DNA from: PFJX01 sp040751755
Lineage (GTDB): Bacteria; Pseudomonadota; Gammaproteobacteria; Burkholderiales; Thiobacillaceae
Reading direction: 5' to 3'
Length of the DNA: 64,000 nucleotides
Assembly (NCBI GenBank): GCA_040751755.1
Contig: JBFMHC010000025.1
Coordinates: 105,424-169,423, forward strand
The translations under genes and the position numbers were made by a program. The notes under the pieces are model-generated. The model saw nothing but the letters and a program-made list of their open reading frames with translations. It had not been told where the DNA came from and made no database searches. This document shows, one piece after another, positions 24,727 to 32,098 of the stretch. Numbering within the stretch: the stretch's first letter is position 1; every line of letters starts with the position of its first letter.

Positions 24727-26019
24727 ATGTCCGGTATCGGGCTCTCCTACGAACAGGCACCGCCCTTCGGCGTGCCGCTGCTGTTCTTCCTCGCCGCGCC
24801 GGCCTACCTGCTGCTGACGGCCCTGCTCGCCCTGGCCGCGCAGGCGGACTGGCTGGCGGGCCGCTGGATGCCGGCCAGCCTGGCGCTCACGCATCTCGTC
24901 ACCCTGGGCTTTCTCGGCATGGTGATGCTGGGGGCGGTGCTGCAGATGCTGCCGGTGGTCCTGGGCAGGCCGGTGCCGTGGGTGCGCTCGCTGGGGTGGC
25001 TGGGTGTGCTGGGCGTGGGCCTGGGCACGCCTGCGCTGGCCTTCGGCCTGTGGCGCGCGGACGCGGCCTGGCTGTACGCGGCCATGGCACTCCTGCCGCT
25101 CGGTCTGGCACCGCTGCTGGCGGGGGTGGGCGCGGCGCTGGCACGCGCCCCCGGCGAGCCCTGGCTGGTATGGCCGACCCGGTTCGCCTGGCTGGCCCTG
25201 GCCGCCACCGTGCTGCTCGGGCTGGCGCTGGCGGGGGCGCTCGCGGGCCTTTGGGGCCTGCCGGATCTCGCGCGTCTCACCGATCTGCACGTGGCCTGGG
25301 GGCTGGGAGGCTGGATCGGCCTCCTGGTGCTGGGCTTCGCCTACCAGGTGGTGCCGATGCTGCAGCTCACCCCCGGCTACCCGGCGTGGGCGACGCGTTG
25401 GCTGGCCTGGCTGGTGCTCGTTGGTCTGCTCGGCTTCGGCCTCGCCGAGACCGCCTGGCCGGGGACGGGGGGCGTTGCGCTGCTGCCGGCGCTGGCCGGC
25501 GGCCTGGCGTTTGCCGGGCTGACCCTCGACCTGCAGCGGCGGCGGAGGCGCAGGATCGGCGACGCGACCCTGGACTTCTGGCGCCTCGGCATGGGCATGC
25601 TGGCGACGAGCCTGCTCGGGGTGGCCGCCATGCCCTGGCTGCCGGAGGCCGTCGTGACGAGCCTGGGCATCGCCTTCCTGCTCGGCTTCGCCGCCTCGGT
25701 GGTGGAGGGCATGCTGTACAAGATCGTGCCCTTCCTCGCCTGGTTCCACCTGCAGGCGCAAAGGCCCAAGGGCGGGCCCATCCCCAACATGAAGCAGCTG
25801 TTGCCGGAGGCCGCCGCGCGGCGCCATTTCCGCCTGCACCTGGCGGCGCTGCCGCCCCTGCTTGCCGCGCCGCTGCTCGCGGCGCTGCCGGCGACGGCCT
25901 TCCTCGCCCCCTGGCTGGCGCGCCTGGGGGCCCTCGCCCTGGCCGCCTCGGCCTGGGTGCTGTGGCGCAACCTCGCCGGCGTGGGCCGCATGTTCCGCGC
26001 CCACGGCGGGCGGTTCTAG
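24727..26019 (+). CDS. Polytopic membrane protein, NnrS / heme-copper-oxidase-like
   Basis: A 430-residue protein that is almost entirely membrane-spanning (about 12 hydrophobic segments). The segment ALTHLVTLGFLGMVMLGAVLQMLPVVLG near residues 42-70, the later HVAWGLGGWIGLLVLGFAYQVVPMLQLTPGY, and YKIVPFLAWFHLQ have histidines in helices, as in NnrS and subunit-I-like proteins of denitrifiers. These proteins are linked to NO stress but are biochemically poorly defined. An in-frame GTG at 24682 would add 15 residues; the ATG fits the upstream FNR-like box better. It follows hemerythrin-DUF2249 on the same strand. Confidence 0.65.
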   Translation: MSGIGLSYEQAPPFGVPLLFFLAAPAYLLLTALLALAAQADWLAGRWMPASLALTHLVTLGFLGMVMLGAVLQMLPVVLGRPVPWVRSLGWLGVLGVGLGTPALAFGLWRADAAWLYAAMALLPLGLAPLLAGVGAALARAPGEPWLVWPTRFAWLALAATVLLGLALAGALAGLWGLPDLARLTDLHVAWGLGGWIGLLVLGFAYQVVPMLQLTPGYPAWATRWLAWLVLVGLLGFGLAETAWPGTGGVALLPALAGGLAFAGLTLDLQRRRRRRIGDATLDFWRLGMGMLATSLLGVAAMPWLPEAVVTSLGIAFLLGFAASVVEGMLYKIVPFLAWFHLQAQRPKGGPIPNMKQLLPEAAARRHFRLHLAALPPLLAAPLLAALPATAFLAPWLARLGALALAASAWVLWRNLAGVGRMFRAHGGRF

Positions 26020-26030
26020 GAAACCGCTGC

Positions 26031-26104
26031 GTCATTCGTCACCCCGGCGCATGCCGGGGTCCCGTGCGCGGATATTTCCGGATACCGGCTTGCGCCGGCA
26101 TGAC
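26031..26104. repeat. 74-base REP-like element with two hairpins
   Basis: The ends are GTCAT (26031) and ATGAC (26104). Inside are the hairpins CCCCGGCGCATGCCGGGG (26042-26059) and CCGGCTTGCGCCGG. It is of a different sequence type from the C/G-rich repeat and lies between the NnrS-like gene and the nrdD control region. Confidence 0.65.
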
Positions 26105-26115
26105 ATAGGGGCGGC

Positions 26116-26131
26116 TACCCACAAAGGGGTA
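26116..26131. promoter_or_regulatory. NarL-type 7-2-7 site upstream of nrdD
   Basis: TACCCACAAAGGGGTA: the right heptamer AGGGGTA fits AKRRGTA exactly, and the left heptamer TACCCAC has one mismatch to TACYYMT. It lies 112 bases before the nrdD ATG, the same distance as the site in front of narK1. Confidence 0.5.
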
Positions 26132-26170
26132 CCCCCTTTGCCCGGCGTTTCCGGGTGGATTTACGCTCAA

Positions 26171-26216
26171 ACGCTACCTATGCTGTCTCCAGTTTTGTGA
26201 ATCGCTAGATATAGCG
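26171..26216. promoter_or_regulatory. Pair of NrdR-like boxes upstream of nrdD
   Basis: TCGCTAGATATAGCGT (26202-26217) matches 9 of 10 core positions of the NrdR consensus CWATATATWG. A weaker copy, ACGCTACCTATGCTGT (26171-26186), lies exactly 31 bases upstream, the three-turn spacing usual for NrdR box pairs. The stronger box overlaps an AT-rich segment suitable for a promoter. The nrdR gene itself is not in the window. Confidence 0.5.
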
Positions 26217-26242
26217 TTTTCGCCACAACACCAGGAGACCGC

Positions 26243-28276
26243 ATGACCCCGCTTGCCCCCCCGCAAACCGTTGCGACCCTGCCGCGCGAGGCCGTCAAGC
26301 GCGACGGCCGCCGCGTCGCCTTCGACGCCGCCAAGATCCGTTCCGCCATCGCCCGCGCCGGCCAGGCCAGCGGCGAGTTCGAGGCCGACGAGGCGGACCT
26401 GCTCACCGCCCAGGCGACCAAGGTGCTGATCCATCGCTTTCATGGCCAGCCGCCCGCCATCGAGCAGATCCAGGACGTGGTGGAACAGACCCTGATCGCC
26501 GCCAACTTTCTTGCGACCGCACGCGCCTACATCGTCTACCGCGAACAGCACGCCAAGCTGCGCGCCGACCGCAAGACCCTGGTGGACGTGGCCTCGTCGA
26601 TCAACGAATACCTGGAACGCCAGGACTGGCGCGTCAACGCCAACGCCAACCAGGGCTACTCGCTGGGCGGGCTGATCCTCAACGTCTCCGGCAAGGTGAC
26701 GGCCAACTACTGGCTCTCGCACGTGTATGCGCCCGAGATCGGCGAGGCGCACCGCGACGGCGACCTGCACATCCACGACCTCGACATGCTGGCGGGCTAC
26801 TGCGCCGGCTGGTCCCTGCGCACCCTGCTGCACGAGGGCCTGAACGGCGTGCCGGGCAAGGTGGAGGCGGCGCCGCCCAGGCACCTGTCGAGCGCCGTGG
26901 GCCAGATCGTCAACTTCCTCGGCACCCTGCAGAACGAGTGGGCGGGGGCGCAGGCCTTCTCCTCCTTCGACACCTACATGGCCCCCTTCATCCGCAAGGA
27001 CGGCCTCTCCTACGACCAGGTGCGCCAGGCCATCCAGGAGCTGGTCTACAACCTCAACGTGCCGTCGCGCTGGGGCACCCAGACCCCCTTCACCAACCTC
27101 ACCTTCGACTGGACCTGTCCGGACGACCTGAAGGAACAGATCCCGGTGATCGGCGGCGAGGAGATGCCCTTCGCCTATGGTGACTTGCAGGCCGAGATGG
27201 ACATGATCAACCGCGCCTACATCGAGGTGATGAGCACCGGCGACGCCAAGGGACGCGCCTTCACCTTCCCCATCCCCACCTACAACATCACGCCGGACTT
27301 CCCCTGGGCGTCGGAGAACGCCGACCGCCTGTTCGAGATGACTGCCAAGTACGGCCTGCCGTACTTCCAGAACTTCGTGAACTCGGAGCTGAAGCCCAAC
27401 ATGGTGCGCTCCATGTGCTGCCGCCTGCAGCTGGACCTGCGCGAGCTGCTGAAACGCGGCAACGGCCTGTTCGGCAGCGCCGAGCAGACCGGCAGCCTGG
27501 GCGTGGTGACGATCAACTGCGCGCGCCTGGGCCACCTGCACAAGGGTGACGAGGCCGCCTTGCTGGCGCGCCTGGACGCCCTGCTGGAGATGGGCCGCAA
27601 CAGCCTGGAGGTGAAGCGGAAGGTGATCCAGGGCCTCATGGACCAGGGCCTGTTCCCCTACACGAAGCGCTACCTCGGCACCCTGCGCAACCACTTCTCC
27701 ACCCTGGGGGTGAACGGGCTCAACGAGATGGTGCGCAACTTCAGCGGCGATGCGCACGACATCACCAGCGAGTGGGGTCACGCCTTCGCCTGCAGGGTGC
27801 TCGACCACATCCGCGCGCGCATCGTGCAGTTCCAGGAGGAGACGGGCCACCTCTACAACCTGGAGGCCACACCGGCCGAGGGCACCACCTACCGATTCGC
27901 CAAGGAGGACCGGAAGCGCTGGCCCGGCATCCTGCAGGCGGGCACGGACGCGCAGCCGTACTACACCAACTCCTCGCAACTGCCCGTGGGCTTCACCGAC
28001 GACCCCTTCGAGGCCCTGGCGCGGCAGGAGGCGCTGCAGGCCAGGTACACCGGCGGCACGGTGCTGCACCTGTACATGAACGAGCGGGTCTCCAGCGTCG
28101 AGGCCTGCAAGGCCCTGGTGAGACGCGCGCTGACCAACTTCCGCCTGCCCTACATCACCGTCACGCCCACCTTCTCCATCTGTCCGAAGCACGGCTACCT
28201 CGCGGGCGAGCACCCGTTCTGCCCGAAGTGCGACGCGGAGATCCTGGCGCGGAAGCGCCAACTGAAAGCAGCCTGA
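26243..28276 (+). CDS. nrdD: Class III anaerobic ribonucleoside-triphosphate reductase NrdD, lacking its glycyl-radical tail
   Basis: A 677-residue large subunit of the oxygen-sensitive ribonucleotide reductase. The N-terminal ATP-cone is VKRDGRRVAFDAAKIRSAIARA. The barrel carries GYCAGWSLRTLLHEGL and the SMCCRLQLDLRELLKRGNGLFG region. The C-terminus holds a zinc site (ICPKHGYLAGEHPFCPKC). In E. coli the chain continues after this zinc site to the glycyl radical Gly681 in RVCGYLG; here it stops 14 residues after CPKC. The missing segment is encoded by the next gene. Upstream NarL-like and NrdR-like sites suggest control by nitrate and nucleotide status. Confidence 0.93.
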   Translation: MTPLAPPQTVATLPREAVKRDGRRVAFDAAKIRSAIARAGQASGEFEADEADLLTAQATKVLIHRFHGQPPAIEQIQDVVEQTLIAANFLATARAYIVYREQHAKLRADRKTLVDVASSINEYLERQDWRVNANANQGYSLGGLILNVSGKVTANYWLSHVYAPEIGEAHRDGDLHIHDLDMLAGYCAGWSLRTLLHEGLNGVPGKVEAAPPRHLSSAVGQIVNFLGTLQNEWAGAQAFSSFDTYMAPFIRKDGLSYDQVRQAIQELVYNLNVPSRWGTQTPFTNLTFDWTCPDDLKEQIPVIGGEEMPFAYGDLQAEMDMINRAYIEVMSTGDAKGRAFTFPIPTYNITPDFPWASENADRLFEMTAKYGLPYFQNFVNSELKPNMVRSMCCRLQLDLRELLKRGNGLFGSAEQTGSLGVVTINCARLGHLHKGDEAALLARLDALLEMGRNSLEVKRKVIQGLMDQGLFPYTKRYLGTLRNHFSTLGVNGLNEMVRNFSGDAHDITSEWGHAFACRVLDHIRARIVQFQEETGHLYNLEATPAEGTTYRFAKEDRKRWPGILQAGTDAQPYYTNSSQLPVGFTDDPFEALARQEALQARYTGGTVLHLYMNERVSSVEACKALVRRALTNFRLPYITVTPTFSICPKHGYLAGEHPFCPKCDAEILARKRQLKAA

Positions 28277-28289
28277 CCAAGGAGACGCC

Positions 28290-28475
28290 ATGAACGACCA
28301 GACCGATCTGAACGCCATCGAGACCGAACTCAGGGACGAGGAGCGCCAGCCCTGCGAGGTGTGGACCCGCGTGATGGGCTACCACCGCCCGGTGGCCAGC
28401 TTCAACACCGGCAAGAAGGGGGAATACGCGGAACGGCGGTTCTTCCGGGAACAGACTTGCGGGCTTGGGGAGTGA
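28290..28475 (+). CDS. Separate 61-residue glycyl-radical domain of class III ribonucleotide reductase
   Basis: The sequence EVWTRVMGYHRPVASFNTGK (residues 23-42) aligns with the C-terminal RRVCGYLGSPDARPFNAGK of E. coli NrdD, whose Gly681 carries the radical. Gly30 here is the equivalent. The gene has its own Shine-Dalgarno (AAGGAG) and ATG, 13 bases after nrdD and in a different frame, so it looks like a real gene rather than a frameshifted tail. It would have to dock on NrdD and be activated by NrdG, much as the small GrcA/YfiD protein provides a radical domain for pyruvate formate-lyase. Confidence 0.82.
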   Translation: MNDQTDLNAIETELRDEERQPCEVWTRVMGYHRPVASFNTGKKGEYAERRFFREQTCGLGE

Positions 28476-28592
28476 ATCCCTCCCCCTCCGGGGGAGGGTA
28501 GGGTGAGGGAGCCCGTTGTGAAGATGCAAAACTGTGTCGAGGTGCAGACGTCGTTCCCTCACCCCGCCCTCTCCCGGGGGGAGAGGGAGAAG
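28476..28592. repeat. Inverted C/G-rich repeats covering the start of nrdG
   Basis: One copy is CCCTCCCCCTCCGGGGGAGGG with GTAGGGTGAGGGAG (to about 28510); the inverted partner is TCCCTCACCCCGCCCTCTCCC with GGGGGGAGAGGGAGAAG (28554-28592). The second copy lies inside the nrdG reading frame, and the first probably provides its ribosome-binding purines (GAGGGAG). Confidence 0.75.
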
Positions 28593-29252
28593 CCTCCGCT
28601 CCGCATCGGCGGCTTCACCCCCTTCACCACCACGGACTACCCCGGTCTGCTCGCCGCCGTGGTGTTCTGCCAGGGCTGCCCCTGGCGCTGCGCCTATTGC
28701 CACAACCCGCATCTGCTGCCCGCCGACGGCCCGGAGACGCATGCCTGGACGGACGTCCTTGCCTTCCTGGAACGGCGGCGCGGCCTGCTCGACGCGGTGG
28801 TGTTCTCGGGCGGCGAGCCGACCCTGCAGGCGGGGCTGGAGGAGGCCATGCGTGAGGTGCGGGCCATGGGCTTCCGCGTCGGCCTGCACAGCGCCGGCAT
28901 GTACCCGGAACGCCTGGCGCGCGTCCTGCCGCTGGTCGACTGGATCGGCCTCGACGTGAAGGCGCCGCTCGCCGCCTACCCGCGCATCACCGGCGTGCCC
29001 GGCAGCGGCGCGCGCGTGGCGGAGAGCCTGCGCCTGGTGCTGGCCTCGGCGGTGGCGCACGAGCTGCGCTGCACCTGGCCGCCGGACCTCCTCGCGGACA
29101 CCGATCTGCGGGACCTGGCGGACGAACTGCGCGCGCGCGGTGCGGGGCGCCTGCTGTTGCAGGTCTGCCGCCCGCCCGGGGCGGTGGCGGGTGGTCTGCC
29201 TGGGCTGCCCACACTGGACGGCATCGCCATCGAGGTACGGCCGTCGATCTAG
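28518..29252 (+). CDS. nrdG: Anaerobic ribonucleotide reductase activase NrdG (radical SAM)
   Basis: A radical-SAM activase with the cluster motif CPWRCAYC in FCQGCPWRCAYCHNP and the SAM-binding glycines GGEPTLQ. It generates the glycyl radical on NrdD, here presumably on the separate small protein encoded just upstream. The family begins at about LRIGGFTPFTTTDYPG. There is no start codon between that point and the upstream repeat, so translation must begin before it (GTG at 28503 or 28518, or ATG at 28524) and read through repeat-derived residues SFPHPALSRGEREKP. GTG 28518 is chosen because GAGGGAG lies seven bases upstream. The C-terminal part is normal. Confidence 0.87.
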   Translation: MKMQNCVEVQTSFPHPALSRGEREKPPLRIGGFTPFTTTDYPGLLAAVVFCQGCPWRCAYCHNPHLLPADGPETHAWTDVLAFLERRRGLLDAVVFSGGEPTLQAGLEEAMREVRAMGFRVGLHSAGMYPERLARVLPLVDWIGLDVKAPLAAYPRITGVPGSGARVAESLRLVLASAVAHELRCTWPPDLLADTDLRDLADELRARGAGRLLLQVCRPPGAVAGGLPGLPTLDGIAIEVRPSI

Positions 29253-29332
29253 CAGGGGTGTCCGCCCGGCATTGCCACGCCCCCCGGCTGCCCGCATCAT
29301 TCGCGTCGCTATCGTCCAACCCAGGTGACCCG

Positions 29333-29779
29333 ATGCCGTCTGGAATGACCCGCGCCCTCGGCGCGTTGTGGCTGCTGTGCTGCGCCTGGTGCCTGCCGGG
29401 CCTGACGGCGGCCGCGGAAAAACCGCATGCGCCGGAGCGCATCCCGGGCGTGGTCGTGCTCAGCGCCGAGGAGGTGGTCGACCTCATCCTCGCCAAGCCC
29501 GGCCTGGTGATCGTCGATTCGCGCAAGAAGTCGGAATACGCCAAGGGCCACATCGAGGGCGCCGTCAGCCTGCTCAACACCGGCATGCGGCGCGAGGACC
29601 TGGAGCGCATCAGCCCGGACAAGGCGGCGCCGCTGATCTTCTACTGCAACGGCGTGCGTTGCCTGCGCAGCTCGGACGCCATCCGGAAGGCCATGCAGTG
29701 GGGCTACCGCAACGTCTTCTGGTTCCGCGGCGGCTGGAAGGAATGGTCGGACAAGCGCCTGCCGGCGGTCGGCGAGTGA
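29333..29779 (+). CDS. Exported rhodanese-domain protein
   Basis: A 148-residue protein with an N-terminal signal (ALGALWLLCCAWCLPGLTAAA) followed by one rhodanese domain. Typical parts are VVDLILAKPGLVIVDSRKKSEYAKGHIEGAVSL and the active-site loop FYCNGVRCLRSSDAIRKA, whose first Cys is the expected sulfur acceptor. It acts in the periplasm, probably in sulfur or redox chemistry. ATG 29333 has an AGGTGA ribosome site; an earlier in-frame start would add an unlikely extension. It is followed after 10 bases by the PAS sensor gene, suggesting a common transcript and perhaps a joint signalling role. Confidence 0.85.
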   Translation: MPSGMTRALGALWLLCCAWCLPGLTAAAEKPHAPERIPGVVVLSAEEVVDLILAKPGLVIVDSRKKSEYAKGHIEGAVSLLNTGMRREDLERISPDKAAPLIFYCNGVRCLRSSDAIRKAMQWGYRNVFWFRGGWKEWSDKRLPAVGE

Positions 29780-29789
29780 GGCGCGGCGC

Positions 29790-31655
29790 GTGACGGGCAA
29801 GCATCTGCTGCGCGTCGAGCGCCTCTCGATCCGCGGTGTCACGGTCGCCATCATCGTCATGGTGGGGGTGGTGGCCACCATCCTGTCCCTGCTCGCCGGC
29901 GGCTACTTCCGCCGCGCCGCCCTCGACGCCCAGGCCGACAGCCTGTCACGCGTGATCGAGGTGGCGGCGCAGGAGGTGCTGAAGGCGGTGCGCGGCCACA
30001 CCTTCGAACTGGGCATGCGCCTCGGTCACAGCCCGGAACTGCTCGACGCGGTGCGCGGCCTGGATGCGCCGGGCGGGCGAGAACGCCTGGCGGCGCTGCT
30101 CGACGACCCCTTCGTCAACGGCTTCGTCGGCTTCGCCAGCGTCAACCTGGAAAAGATCCGCGTCCACGACCTCAAGCTGCGCTTTCTCGCCGAGAGCGGC
30201 CGCGGCATCGCCGGCCTGGAACGGACCCTGGCCCCGTCGCTCGCCGCCACCGTGGCGCGGCGCAGCGGCGTGGAACGCCTGAAGGCGGCCGACGCCCTGT
30301 GGCTCTCGTCGAAGGGGCCGCTGCACTCCACCCTGGTGCCGATCGGCGGCCTGCACCCGCTCGGCTATCTGGAGATCGTCGTCGATCCGGCCTACAACCT
30401 GCCGGAGATCGGCGCCATCACGCGCACCCCCATCAGCATCCACACGCCGGACGGCCGCCCCATCGTCGTCGGCGCGCGCGAGCAGCCGGACCGGCACCTG
30501 CCGGTTGAATACACCCTGCTTGCCGCCGACGGCCGGCCGGCCTTCCGCATCGTCGGCCACGAGGACGTGGCGCGCCTGGACGCGCGCATGGAGCGCACGC
30601 GCTGGGTCACGGTGGGCGGCTTCCTGCTGCTCACCGTCGCCACCCTGCTGGTCGCCCTCTGGCTGTTCAACCGCTTCCTGTTCCTGCCGGCGCGCCGTCT
30701 GGCCGGGGACATGGAACGCATGGCCGCCGGCGAGCTCGACCTGCGCGTGGACGACACGGGCCTGCGCGACTTCGCCGTGCTGGCGCGCACCTTCAATGCC
30801 ATGACCGAACAGGTGCGCATGCGCACGCGCGACCTGGAGCGCCTGCTCGACCTCGACGACAGCGCCATCCTCTGCTTCGGCGGCGAGGGCGAGGCCCTCT
30901 ACTTCAACCGCGGCGCCCTCGCACTGCTCGGCTATACGGCGGGAGAGATCGGCGACCTCGACCTGGGCGATGTGTTCGTCGACGACCTCGGCGCCCTGCT
31001 GCGGCAGGCGGAGGCGACGGCCGAAGGCAAGCCGAGGGTGCGGCTTGCCTGCCTGCGCAAGGACGGCGCGCGCGTCGAGCGCGACGCGGTGGTGCGCACC
31101 CTGGATGCGCGCGAGGGGCGCGGCCATGTCGTCGTCCTCGATGCCGATGGCGCAGCGCAGCCGGCGGAGGCGTTGGTGAACGGCCTGCAGCGCCACGAGC
31201 AGCGCATGCATGCGGTGGAGCAGTCGCTCAACAGCCTCCTGGAGATGGCGCGCGCGGCGCCGGGTTTCCTCTCCGCGCCCACGGCCGCGGAGTTGCTCGG
31301 CGGCGAGGCGGAGACGGGCGCCGCACGCGCCTCGCTGCGCGAGCAGGCGGTGCAGGTGATGCTGTGCGCCCTGGCCTGCTGGGAACGCGACCTGGGCCGC
31401 AGCAAGCTCGACCTCGCGGAGGCGAGCCAGATCTGGCCCGTGTACATCGACAAGTCGACGCCGACCACGCGCACCCTCGACAAATATCTCAACCTCGACA
31501 CCTGCCCCAGGAACCCCCGGACCCAGCGGGTCATCGACACCGCCGAGTTCGTGCTCCGGCAGATGGGGCGAAAAGGCTCCGACGAGCGCACGCGCCTGCA
31601 GGACGCCCTGGCGGAATTGCGCCGCCTGGTCGCCGGCATGAAGGCGACGGAGTAG
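29790..31655 (+). CDS. Membrane sensor with HAMP and PAS domains and an unrecognised output domain
   Basis: A 621-residue protein starting at GTG. A membrane helix near residues 15-38 and another near 271-293 enclose a periplasmic sensory domain of about 230 residues. Next come HAMP (FLPARRLAGDMERMAAGELDLRV) and one PAS domain (about residues 345-450: LLDLDDSAILCFGGEGEALYFNRGALALLGY). The last 170 residues are helical and contain no kinase, GGDEF, EAL or methyl-accepting motif. They include QVMLCALACWERDLGRSKLDLAEASQIWPVYIDKSTPTTRTLDKYL, which I do not recognise. It may be a partner-binding module or a DNA-binding domain. Its proximity to the rhodanese gene is the only clue to the signal. Confidence 0.7.
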   Translation: MTGKHLLRVERLSIRGVTVAIIVMVGVVATILSLLAGGYFRRAALDAQADSLSRVIEVAAQEVLKAVRGHTFELGMRLGHSPELLDAVRGLDAPGGRERLAALLDDPFVNGFVGFASVNLEKIRVHDLKLRFLAESGRGIAGLERTLAPSLAATVARRSGVERLKAADALWLSSKGPLHSTLVPIGGLHPLGYLEIVVDPAYNLPEIGAITRTPISIHTPDGRPIVVGAREQPDRHLPVEYTLLAADGRPAFRIVGHEDVARLDARMERTRWVTVGGFLLLTVATLLVALWLFNRFLFLPARRLAGDMERMAAGELDLRVDDTGLRDFAVLARTFNAMTEQVRMRTRDLERLLDLDDSAILCFGGEGEALYFNRGALALLGYTAGEIGDLDLGDVFVDDLGALLRQAEATAEGKPRVRLACLRKDGARVERDAVVRTLDAREGRGHVVVLDADGAAQPAEALVNGLQRHEQRMHAVEQSLNSLLEMARAAPGFLSAPTAAELLGGEAETGAARASLREQAVQVMLCALACWERDLGRSKLDLAEASQIWPVYIDKSTPTTRTLDKYLNLDTCPRNPRTQRVIDTAEFVLRQMGRKGSDERTRLQDALAELRRLVAGMKATE

Positions 31656-31729
31656 GGGGGGATGGCTTGCATTGAGATTGACGTAACATATGGTTTATCT
31701 TGTTGTGGGTTCATGCTAAATCACATTTT

Positions 31730-32098
31730 ATGTCGAAGGCCACTTTAGCGACCTACGTCCTGCCGCCGGAGGCCGCCGCCGCGCTGGCCGCCCTGGGCGA
31801 GCAATTGGCCCTGGCGCGTCTGCGCCGGCAGGAGTCCCAGAGACAGTGGGCCGGCCGCCTGGGTGTCTCCGTACCCACGCTGATTCGCATGGAGAAGGGG
31901 GACCCCACGGTGCGCATGGGGGTGTACGCCACCGCGCTCTGGTTGCTTGGGCTGTCCGGGGGGCTTGCCGAGCTGGCCGCCCCCGCCAAGGACCTGCGGG
32001 TCCTGGAGACCGACGTCCGGGAGGCCAGCCGGCTGCGCGCAAGCCGGACGCGCAAGGCCAGGACCGCGCTGAGCGGAAGGAAGGCGGGGACCGAATGA
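31730..32098 (+). CDS. HipB-like antitoxin, helix-turn-helix protein
   Basis: A 122-residue protein with a Xre/Cro-type helix-turn-helix near residues 28-72: ALARLRRQESQRQWAGRLGVSVPTLIRMEKGDPTVRMGVYATALWLLG. ATG 31730 is chosen; an upstream in-frame TTG at 31700 would add ten residues of poor quality. The stop overlaps the hipA-like start (ATGA). The leader (31660-31729) is AT-rich compared with its surroundings and probably holds an autoregulated promoter. Together with the next gene it forms a HipBA-type module. Confidence 0.82.
   Translation: MSKATLATYVLPPEAAAALAALGEQLALARLRRQESQRQWAGRLGVSVPTLIRMEKGDPTVRMGVYATALWLLGLSGGLAELAAPAKDLRVLETDVREASRLRASRTRKARTALSGRKAGTE

Noticed and set aside
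28270..28292. Frameshift error separating nrdD from its glycyl-radical tail
   Set aside because: The small frame has its own AAGGAG ribosome site and ATG at proper spacing, and has extra N-terminal residues not expected from a simple shift. An error cannot be fully excluded without reads, but a real split is favoured.
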